Positions 57,666 through 64,000 of a stretch of DNA of 64,000 bases are shown in pieces (the stretch's first letter is position 1; each line of letters starts with the position of its first letter). This stretch comes from an uncultured Candidatus Saccharibacteria bacterium (GTDB lineage Bacteria > Patescibacteriota > Saccharimonadia > Saccharimonadales > Saccharimonadaceae). A program made the position numbers and the translations under genes. The notes under the pieces were generated by a model. The model saw nothing but the letters and a program-made list of their open reading frames with translations, had not been told where the DNA came from and did no database searches. The stretch spans positions 4,705 to 68,704 of the forward strand of contig CALBZW010000008.1 in the NCBI GenBank assembly GCA_937889535.1, read 5' to 3'.

Positions 57666-58976
57666 ATGTTAAAACATGCAAAATTTTTGGCAACTATGTT
57701 AATCTTGTCTTTGATGGTCGGCTTAATGCCGACTGGTTCGGTATTGGCAGCAGAAAGCGAGGTCACGGATGATGTGATTATGCTTGATGATGCCTCTGAA
57801 ATTGCTGGCGATGACGGTGATACCATTGAACCTGAGGAACATTATTGGGTACGCTACGCTTGGGATGAGACTTCGCATTTACTGATATGCAAGTGCGGGG
57901 TTGAGGATTGTCCACAGGCTGGCGGAGGCAGTAGGGGCGCCCATACGTTTGACAAGTGGTGGGTTATTAAAGAGCCCACGGTTGATGAAGAAGGGTTGAG
58001 AAATCGCTCCTGTTGGTGTGGATACACTCAAGAAGAAGTGATTCCGAAGCTCGTGATTCATTCCTGGGAGCGCTATGCTTGGGACGAGGCTTCGCATTGG
58101 CTTGTTTGCGTATGCGGAGTGGAGAATTGTCCGGAAGCCGGATCGGATAGTCGCGGAACTCACGATTTTAGTGAGTGGTCAGTTATTGAAGAAGCGACGA
58201 CCGAGAAGGATGGATTAAAGAATCGTTCCTGTTGGTGCGGATACACTCAGAATGAAGTAATCCCGAAGATTGAGACGGAAAAACCGGACGAGACTGAGAA
58301 GCCGGATGGAACGGAAAAACCGGAAGAAAAGCCTGGCGACATCGGGAAGCCGGATGAAAATCCTGATGAGACAACCAAGCCGGGCGAGACTGAAAAACCG
58401 GGAGACTCTGGTAATCAGGGGACTGGCGATTCAACTAAGCCGGAAGAGAAACCGGGTGAGACGACAAAACCTGATGACGGAACGTCTGGCTCAGGGTCGA
58501 ATAATAATGGGGGAGATTCGACGCAGCCAAGTACTCCGGGTGCGATTCGGCCAGTGTGGCCGGTGCAGCCGATACGACCGATACGGCCAATACGGCCAAC
58601 GTATCCGGAATGGATAGAGAGACCGTTGAGGCCAATAGAGCCATTGAAGCCTTTAAAGCCGGTGAAACCGCAGAAGCCACAGATACTGAAGCCGGTTAAG
58701 GTGTATCAGATCACTATTACGAATGCACCGAAAACACTGAAAGTCGGTAAAAAGATAAAGCTGAAAGTGCGGTGCGACATGGCGAATGTTAAGAACAAGA
58801 AGGTTACCTGGAAATCCAGTAATTGTAAATACGCTACTGTCAGTAAAAATGGCGTAGTGAAGGCAAAGAAGGCTGGTAAAGGTAAAACTGTGAAAATTAC
58901 GGCGATTGCTAAAGGGTATACCAGCAAGAACGCTCTGATTAGAGTGAAAGTCGTCGTAAAGATTAAGATAAAATGA
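57666..58976 (+). CDS. Secreted Cys-rich repeat protein with Pro/Thr/Glu stalk and Ig-like (Big_2) domain
   Basis: 436 residues from the ATG at 57666 (AAAGGAGGTCG upstream). Signal peptide of ~30 residues ending SVLAAES. Two ~70-residue repeats, each with RYAWDE.SH.L.C.CGVE.CP.AG...RG.H.F..W and NRSCWCGYTQ.EVIPK, i.e. five conserved Cys per repeat. Then a KPDETEKP/GETTKPGE-type stalk and a PxRPIRPIRPxP run (polyproline, EF-P dependent), and a C-terminal Big_2 domain (KVGKKIKLKVRCD...VTWKSSN..YATVSKNGVVKAKKAGKGKTVKITA). Likely a surface adhesin; no sortase motif. Codon use is more even than in its neighbours, and the repeat type is familiar from Firmicutes surface proteins, so transfer is possible. 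Confidence 0.8.
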   Translation: MLKHAKFLATMLILSLMVGLMPTGSVLAAESEVTDDVIMLDDASEIAGDDGDTIEPEEHYWVRYAWDETSHLLICKCGVEDCPQAGGGSRGAHTFDKWWVIKEPTVDEEGLRNRSCWCGYTQEEVIPKLVIHSWERYAWDEASHWLVCVCGVENCPEAGSDSRGTHDFSEWSVIEEATTEKDGLKNRSCWCGYTQNEVIPKIETEKPDETEKPDGTEKPEEKPGDIGKPDENPDETTKPGETEKPGDSGNQGTGDSTKPEEKPGETTKPDDGTSGSGSNNNGGDSTQPSTPGAIRPVWPVQPIRPIRPIRPTYPEWIERPLRPIEPLKPLKPVKPQKPQILKPVKVYQITITNAPKTLKVGKKIKLKVRCDMANVKNKKVTWKSSNCKYATVSKNGVVKAKKAGKGKTVKITAIAKGYTSKNALIRVKVVVKIKIK

Positions 58977-58999
58977 TAAGACCCCCTTTAATATAGATT

Positions 59000-59046
59000 G
59001 TAGTTTGTAAACTACAAGGAAAGCCGCTCTACAATAGAGCGGCTTT
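59000..59046 (+). terminator. Terminator of the surface protein gene
   Basis: TGTAGTTTG/CAAACTACA-type hairpin then AAAGCCGCTCT-ACAAT-AGAGCGGCTTT with a weak T-run. Confidence 0.8.
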
Positions 59047-59061
59047 AACTTTTTAGATGAA

Positions 59062-59186
59062 TATCAACAGGAAACTTCGTCGCTGACGCTCCTCAGCGGG
59101 CTTCGCCCTACGAACCTGGGCTCGAATCATGACTTTTCTTACAGAAAAGTAAAATCACCATACCTACGGCATGATGATTTTACTTC
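59062..59186 (-). repeat. Hairpin and tRNA-tail-like repeat behind tRNA-Ser
   Basis: AAGTAAAATCA/TGATTTTACTT (perfect 11-bp stem, 59150-59186) directly behind the tRNA-Ser gene may terminate it. Further on, GAAACTTCGTCGCTGACGCTCCTCAGCG at 59068-59095 resembles GAAACTTCGTTGCTACGCTCCTCAGCG at 42301 behind the tRNA-Arg fragment. A shared repeat of unknown role near two minus-strand tRNAs. Confidence 0.55.
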
Positions 59187-59187
59187 C

Positions 59188-59277
59188 TGGCGGAAGCGAC
59201 AGGATTCGAACCTGCGAAAGGCGTAAACCTTTACACGCTTTCCAAGCGTGCGCCTTCAACCACTCGGCCACACTTCC
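59188..59277 (-). tRNA. tRNA-Ser (GGA)
   Basis: 90 nt on the minus strand with encoded CCA. Acceptor GGAAGTG/CGCTTCC, anticodon loop TTGGAAA (anticodon GGA), long variable arm (GTAAAGGTTTACGCC) as in type-II tRNAs, T-arm GCAGG-TTCGAAT-CCTGT. Confidence 0.93.
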
Positions 59278-59321
59278 ACTGCTGTGATTATAACACGAGA
59301 TTACGGATAAGGGTAGTGCGC

Positions 59322-59356
59322 CAAGAAAACACCCCGTCGCTTTGGGCGGCGGGGTG
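59322..59356 (-). terminator. Terminator of the 351-residue protein gene
   Basis: On the minus strand ACCCCGCCGCCC-AAAGC-GACGGGGT followed by GTTTTC. Strong hairpin 35 nt behind the stop. Confidence 0.85.
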
Positions 59357-59390
59357 AATTCAAGGTGCAAGAAATGGGCCTATGAAGTTA

Positions 59391-60446
59391 TTAATCGGTT
59401 TTGCTCAGTAAGCACGCGTCGATTTTAGCTATGCAGTCTTGTCGGTTGGGGCGATGCAACGTAATGACGCCGCGAGCCCAGTAGAGGAAAAACTTGTCGG
59501 ATGACCAGTATTTGATGATTTCTTTGTCCGGAATGAGAGCGATATGACGTTCAAGACAACGGCAAGAAAGGTCGGTATTATTGAGGTTCATAAGTATTTT
59601 CGGAACGCGTTCGGTTGGAAGGTACCGGATATTGGCGTCAAGATGATTTTCAAAGACATCGATGCAATATTCGCTGGGTTTAGATGTATTGAGCCTGGCG
59701 ATGGTTTGGCAAAGACGGATAAGGAATTCTTCTGGAGTTGACGGTGGATCAAGATAACCGATTAAATTAGGGTCGAAAGGTTTTTGAATACTGAAAACAT
59801 TGCCTCGTTGTCGCATAATGTCCTGACAATCATTAATACAATCAATGATGGCGGCTATGCAGCGTTTTTGAATTTCAGCATAGAAGTGTGATGGAGTATG
59901 CGCATCATTAATCCAGAGGCACATTCCGCGTTGGCAGAATTTGAAATCATCCCAAGCGCGCGTTAATGGGTCTTTTGACTGGTTAATGGAGTGCAGTTGC
60001 CAAAGTTGTTCTGCATTAATTTTGGAGATTTTAAAATCGTTTTGAAGAACAATGAGAAGCTCAAGGAGATCAGTTGTGTCTCTGCTGTTTGAATCGGGGA
60101 CGAGGTGGTGTTCGATATTATACATCGCTTCTTCAATGAATTCGTTGCGATGTTTTTCGGAGTCGCATAGGGCTTGGTAGATTCCACCGAGGTCATCGAG
60201 GCGCAGGAGAGCAACATAGCATCCGTCCATATTGTGATAGCCGCAGCTGTGATTGTAGTTTTGCCTAAGTATATCACGAAGGCAGAGACGGCGTACGTTA
60301 TCGTTATTAATTGGTCGTATAATCCAATCAATAATGGCTTGATGTATGCTTTGATAGTGTTTTCGCTCGGACTGATAGATTTTAAAATCTTTTTCTGGGA
60401 TTACTATAGGTCCGTTTTCGTTGAATGGTTTATTAAGGTTACTCAT
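59391..60446 (-). CDS. Unknown 351-residue soluble protein
   Basis: ATG complementary to 60444-60446 with AAAGGAGGGACTAGC upstream, one of the strongest ribosome-binding sites here. Mostly helical, Cys-rich (about 14 Cys), with RRLCLRDILRQNYNHSCGYHNMDGCYVALLRLDDLGGIYQAL and two halves that look like weak internal helical repeats. No membrane segment or signal peptide. No family recognised. A hairpin AACAAC..GTTGTT lies in the ~50-nt leader. Composition is that of the minus-strand set. Confidence 0.55.
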   Translation of the reverse strand: MSNLNKPFNENGPIVIPEKDFKIYQSERKHYQSIHQAIIDWIIRPINNDNVRRLCLRDILRQNYNHSCGYHNMDGCYVALLRLDDLGGIYQALCDSEKHRNEFIEEAMYNIEHHLVPDSNSRDTTDLLELLIVLQNDFKISKINAEQLWQLHSINQSKDPLTRAWDDFKFCQRGMCLWINDAHTPSHFYAEIQKRCIAAIIDCINDCQDIMRQRGNVFSIQKPFDPNLIGYLDPPSTPEEFLIRLCQTIARLNTSKPSEYCIDVFENHLDANIRYLPTERVPKILMNLNNTDLSCRCLERHIALIPDKEIIKYWSSDKFFLYWARGVITLHRPNRQDCIAKIDACLLSKTD

Positions 60447-60636
60447 GCTAGTCCCTCCTTTAATAAAAATAACAACACGTAGTTGTTGTTAGCATGCAAT
60501 GTGTTTATTTTATCATTAACTTATGATTCAGTCAATTATGAGAGAGGTAAAACGGAAAATTACTAGAGTGGGCGGAGGAATTGGCTTGTGCTATGATAAA
60601 AATAAGAACAATGTGGGTGGGAAAAGGAGGTACCAC

Positions 60637-62229
60637 ATGCGAAATAAAAATACAGAAAAGAGTTGTAAATATATTTTCGTGACTGGCGGCGTGTTGTCGG
60701 GAGTCGGGAAAGGGATTACGGCGGCGTCGATCGGGGCGATCTTGAAAGCGAAGGGTTATAAGGTTTCGATACAGAAATGCGACCCGTATTTAAATGTCGA
60801 TGCGGGGCTATTGAATCCGGTGGAGCATGGGGAATGCTTCGTGACGCATGATGGGAAGGAGACGGATCTCGACCTCGGGCATTATGAAAGATTTTTGGAT
60901 TTCGAGACTTCGAAATATTCGAGCGTGCTGTCGGGGGCGTTGTATCAGGAGCTAATTGATAAAGAACGGAGCGGGGGATTCCACGGGAAGACGGTACAAA
61001 TGGTGCCGCATTTTACGGATTTGGTGCAGGAGAAAATCGAGAAGGCGGCGGAAGGGTCGGATATTCATATCGTAGAGATCGGGGGAACGGTAGGCGATTA
61101 CGAAGGTCTGAGCTTCATTGAAGCGATTCGCTTGTTTGCGAATCGAGTGGGGAGGGGAAATTGTCTCTATGTACATGTGGTGTATGTGCCGTGGATTAAC
61201 ACGTCGAAGGAATTAAAGACGAAGCCGGCGCAGAATGCGTTGAAGGACCTTAGGGGGTTTGGGATTATCCCGGATGTGGTGGTGTGTCGGACGGAACGAC
61301 CGGCGCCGCGGGCGATTTGTGAGAAAATTGCGGCGTTTTCGGGTATTGATAAAGAGGCGGTGCTGAACTTGCCGGATATTGAGTCGGTATATGATGTGCC
61401 GTTTAATGTTTTGAAATCGGGGGTGCTGGAGATTTTGAATCGGTTTGTAGGTGACGGCAGCGATCCAGATATGAGCAAGTGGAAAGAGTTTTCGCGGCTT
61501 AGAGGGAAAGAATGGGCTAAGACGGTACGTGTGGGGCTGGTGGCGAAATATGTCGGGAATGATGATGCGTATATTTGTGTGACGGAAGCGTTAAAAGCGG
61601 CGGCAGCGTGGAATAAGGTGAATATTGAGATAGAGTGGATTAATGCGGAGGAGGCGACGGAGAAAGATTTTGCGCGAGTTGATGGGCTGGTCGTGCCGGG
61701 CGGTTTTGGGACACGCGGAGTCGAGGGGAAGATCAAGGCGGCGGAGTATGCGTTAGAGACGGGGAAGCCGTATCTCGGGTTGTGCCTTGGGATGCAATGC
61801 GCGGTAGTAGCGGCGGCCAGGCGAGGCGGCTTGAAGAGTGCTGGGAGTGAGGAGTTTGGCGCGAAAGAGGGAGAGAACGTAATATATATTATGGAAGGTC
61901 AGCGCGGTAAAGAGTCAACCGGAGGAACGATGCGGTTGGGGGACTATGTGGCGAAATTGAAAGAGGGGAGTAAGACGCAGGGGGTGTACGGTAAGGATGA
62001 AGTGGTTGAGCGACATCGGCATCGGTATGAGGTAAATCAAAAGTATCTGTCGGAGGTGGAGAAAGGCGGGCTAATCGTAAGTGGGACGAGTCCGGATGGG
62101 AAACTGGTGGAGTTTGTCGAAGCGCCAGAGTGTAAGTTTTTCGTGGCGACACAGGCGCATCCAGAGTTTAAATCGCGACCACTGGATGTACATCCGCTGT
62201 TCCGGGAGTTTGTGAAGAGTTTGAAATAG
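60637..62229 (+). CDS. pyrG: CTP synthase
   Basis: 530 residues from the ATG at 60637 (AAAAGGAGGTACCAC upstream); the frame is open to 60523 but the family starts near KYIFVTGGVLSGVGKGITAASIGAILKAKGY. Synthetase domain with VEHGECFVTHDGKETDLDLGHYERF; glutaminase domain with PGGFGTRGVEGK, the nucleophile in YLGLCLGMQCAVV and the His-Glu of ATQAHPEFKSRP. Makes CTP from UTP, ATP and glutamine. Directly followed by the next gene with no gap. Confidence 0.97.
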   Translation: MRNKNTEKSCKYIFVTGGVLSGVGKGITAASIGAILKAKGYKVSIQKCDPYLNVDAGLLNPVEHGECFVTHDGKETDLDLGHYERFLDFETSKYSSVLSGALYQELIDKERSGGFHGKTVQMVPHFTDLVQEKIEKAAEGSDIHIVEIGGTVGDYEGLSFIEAIRLFANRVGRGNCLYVHVVYVPWINTSKELKTKPAQNALKDLRGFGIIPDVVVCRTERPAPRAICEKIAAFSGIDKEAVLNLPDIESVYDVPFNVLKSGVLEILNRFVGDGSDPDMSKWKEFSRLRGKEWAKTVRVGLVAKYVGNDDAYICVTEALKAAAAWNKVNIEIEWINAEEATEKDFARVDGLVVPGGFGTRGVEGKIKAAEYALETGKPYLGLCLGMQCAVVAAARRGGLKSAGSEEFGAKEGENVIYIMEGQRGKESTGGTMRLGDYVAKLKEGSKTQGVYGKDEVVERHRHRYEVNQKYLSEVEKGGLIVSGTSPDGKLVEFVEAPECKFFVATQAHPEFKSRPLDVHPLFREFVKSLK

Positions 62230-63609
62230 ATGCGTAGTGGAGAAAAACTAGGTGGGGGCGAGGTAGAGTCGGGAGAGCGAAGCCGAGATGAAGAGCGTGG
62301 GATTGGCGCGAGAGTAATAGAGGCGCAAAATGAGTTAGTGGGGGGGGGCGACGATTTACGGGATAATGAGGGCGAAAGTTCAGAGCGGTTGCGTCAGCTA
62401 AATGAGGCGGTATTTGAAAAAGTCGATATAGCGGCGGTGCTTGAGCGGACGATGAGGTTTGCGGAGAAGATTGATACGAATAGGTTATCTGAATTGAGAG
62501 ATGAACTGCAGGAGAATCCGGAGATTGGACTAACTTATGTGGAAGATTATTTTACTGAGGTCTTGGGCTTGTCACTGACGCCAAGTTTGAGGACTGATGT
62601 GGATTTGGATGAGGGGACTTTGGGTGGCTGTATAAATGGGGGTGAATATAATGATAGGATTCGGATAGATTTAGCGCAGCATGGCGGGGATATGGATAGT
62701 GTTTTAGTGACGCTGGCGCATGAAAATTGGCATAGCTATCAACATGATGTGATGCGACGGGTGAGAAATGGGGAGGGCTCGGAAGAGTTAGGGGAGCTGG
62801 CGAAGTTGTATGAATATAACAGCGAGGCTTACGTTCGAGCAGATTTGGATTATGAGGGGTATCGGAGGCAATTGTGCGAGACTGAAGCGAGGGCTTTTGA
62901 GTTCTTAGTAGGGACGAAACTTGAGAAGGTGAGAGCTAAAGAACGGGAAGAAGCGGATTTTATGGCGGCGCATCCGGAGGTGTATGGTGAGGAAAATTTG
63001 CCGGGGATTGAACAGGAAGTAGATAAAGTTTTGCATGGGATGGATTTGCCGAGATTTTTGAGGCAAGTAGGGGTGGGGAGTTTTGATGAGCTATGGGATA
63101 TAGACGAGAATGAAGAGTTGACGCAGAAGTACGCGAGGGCGTTATCGGAATTAGTGGGGTTGGAGCGACCGATTGATTTAGAGTTTGTAGATAGATTGGA
63201 AAATAATAAGAAGGTGTACCTGAGCTATAAGACGGGTAAAGTGTTGCTTAGCCGGAAACAGACGCTGAATTTTCGGCCTTTGTCGGGGTTGCCGAAGATT
63301 GCTTGGATGATGCGACAACGGGAAGTAGTGCGGAATGATCCGGAGAGTGAGCGCGGAAGAGCGTATAAGGTGAATTTCGGAATGTATATACATGATAGTC
63401 ATAAGACGCATGAGGCGTATAGACGACAGTTATTAAAGCGGGAAAGTGATTATTTTGCGGATGAGTTGTTGAATGTCCTGGACGAGCAGGCGACTCTGGA
63501 AGATATCGAGAGGATGTCGTCAGAGGAGCGGGCGGAGATGGAGAAAGAGCGAGAGCGGCTGGGGTGGGAGCCGGTAACGAGTCAAAAATATGAGGTGATA
63601 GTGAAATGA
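62230..63609 (+). CDS. Unknown protein with HExxH-type zinc site
   Basis: 459 residues. LVTLAHENWHSYQHDVMRR near residue 158 is an HExxH zincin motif, with ETEARAFEFLVGT about 55 residues later as likely third ligand Glu, as in ImmA/IrrE- and SprT-like peptidases. Acidic N-terminal 80 residues, helical rest. No signal peptide; cytoplasmic peptidase or a phage/mobile-element protein are options. A run of nine G at 62341-62349 could slip. Coupled to pyrG (start adjoins its stop) and to the next gene by ATGA. Confidence 0.6.
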   Translation: MRSGEKLGGGEVESGERSRDEERGIGARVIEAQNELVGGGDDLRDNEGESSERLRQLNEAVFEKVDIAAVLERTMRFAEKIDTNRLSELRDELQENPEIGLTYVEDYFTEVLGLSLTPSLRTDVDLDEGTLGGCINGGEYNDRIRIDLAQHGGDMDSVLVTLAHENWHSYQHDVMRRVRNGEGSEELGELAKLYEYNSEAYVRADLDYEGYRRQLCETEARAFEFLVGTKLEKVRAKEREEADFMAAHPEVYGEENLPGIEQEVDKVLHGMDLPRFLRQVGVGSFDELWDIDENEELTQKYARALSELVGLERPIDLEFVDRLENNKKVYLSYKTGKVLLSRKQTLNFRPLSGLPKIAWMMRQREVVRNDPESERGRAYKVNFGMYIHDSHKTHEAYRRQLLKRESDYFADELLNVLDEQATLEDIERMSSEERAEMEKERERLGWEPVTSQKYEVIVK

Positions 63610-63905
63610 TGGAAGAAAAGATTGAGCGGTATTTGAGGGATGAACGTGGCGTGGCGTCGGATGTGGTGCGGAGGAGATTGCGGGAAAAGGTGATGAAGTA
63701 TGATGATATTGCGGGGGAGTTCGGACGATGGCTAGAGAAAAGGGAATATGAGAGCGGCGTAGAAGTAGAGGGGTATACGGCGCGGGGGATTTATGAGTTG
63801 GCGCCACAGCTGGATGGAATTGGGGTGTTTAATTTCTTGGTGACACTTAGGAATGATCCGGAGGGAGCAAAGGAGATGATACGAGAGAGGTTTGTGGTTA
63901 GGTAG
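63606..63905 (+). CDS. Unknown 99-residue protein
   Basis: ATG overlapping the previous stop (ATGA). Charged, helical; RYLRDERGVASDVVRRRLREKVMKYDDIAGEFGRWLEKREY. No recognised domain. Coupling suggests it works with the HExxH protein. Confidence 0.55.
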   Translation: MMEEKIERYLRDERGVASDVVRRRLREKVMKYDDIAGEFGRWLEKREYESGVEVEGYTARGIYELAPQLDGIGVFNFLVTLRNDPEGAKEMIRERFVVR

Positions 63906-63942
63906 GGGTAGATCTCATAATCTCTTAGTTTTTACTACTCCC

Positions 63943-64000
63943 TAGCTTACCCTAGCCTAGTTTCCGGAATGGGGCATTTCGTGCCGGGGATGCTTTTTAA
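63943..64000. repeat. Element 1 copy 5, cut by the window edge
   Basis: AGCTTACCCTAGCCTAGTTTCCGGAAT matches the left outer arm of copy 2 with few changes, followed by the GCGTTTCG..CCGGGG-like start of the inner arm. A site and a cassette would be expected within ~250 bp to the right. Confidence 0.7.

Overview
The window reads as a chromosome segment of a Candidatus Saccharibacteria (TM7) or closely related Patescibacteria/CPR epibiont. The reasons are the compact gene set (translation, RNA, division and nucleotide-salvage genes, no amino-acid pathways in view), a complete type IV pilus locus with CPR-like divergent accessory proteins, a TlyA-type methyltransferase without its S4 domain, many genes with a TATAAT box only 5-15 nt before the start codon (probable leaderless mRNAs), and normal use of TGA as a stop, which argues against the Gracilibacteria/Absconditabacteria code. 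The taxonomic call is inference. Most genes lie on the plus strand and are very purine-rich there. Genes on the minus strand are not.

Layout. 1-4 kb: 3' end of tsaD, a putative long structured RNA, a phosphate acetyltransferase, an AAA/DUF4143 ATPase and a 150-nt hairpin RNA. 4-20 kb: a class-V aminotransferase, an orphan CDI-type nuclease domain, a DHH-like protein, truB, rpsO, pnp, ftsK and rpsF-ssb-rpsR-efp. 20-27 kb: RhuM/Fic protein, peptidase E, folC-tlyA-amidohydrolase and a polytopic membrane protein. 27-38.5 kb: type IV pilus locus (pilM, N-like, O-like, small protein, pilB; then pilT, pilC, pilin, pilD), interrupted between pilB and pilT. 38.5-50 kb: HD and deoxyribosyltransferase-like proteins, a Xer recombinase, ndk, tRNA-Arg, a PH-domain protein, a SurA-like protein, tRNA-Gly, a C39-type peptidase and an ABC/FtsX exporter. 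51-64 kb: a bile-salt-hydrolase-like amidase, a deoxyribosyltransferase-HD fusion, a glycosyltransferase, a frameshifted ADP-ribosyltransferase, a Cys-rich surface protein, tRNA-Ser, pyrG and an HExxH protein.

The main discovery is a dispersed library of 16 promoterless cassettes, each about 190-250 bp, placed between these genes. Each encodes one variant of the same protein tail: a fixed LAFVRSG start, about 50 variable residues with the WSRT...AY...P/S...RY...GFPLRC pattern of the FISUMP (Fibrobacter succinogenes major paralogous) domain, and, in six copies, a fixed LYPGS(A/V)-stop end. No full-length host gene, reverse transcriptase or cassette translation signal is present. The arrangement fits silent donor cassettes for gene conversion or site-specific exchange of a surface-protein tip.

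The cassettes travel with three other repeats. Element 1 is a roughly 175-bp nested inverted repeat with covarying arms, found on the left of cassettes. An associated 29-bp site has the 11-7-11 architecture TTGAACTTGTA-N7-TACAAGTTGGA, like a tyrosine-recombinase core site (six copies). Element 2 is a 250-390 bp unit with inverted ends that encodes a small basic peptide (five copies and one remnant) and carries a covarying hairpin over its stop codon. In genome coordinates the extra homology arm of a cassette is almost always on its right side, whatever the cassette orientation. Pili, secreted enzymes and the variable tips would all act at the contact surface with a host bacterium; that link is inference.
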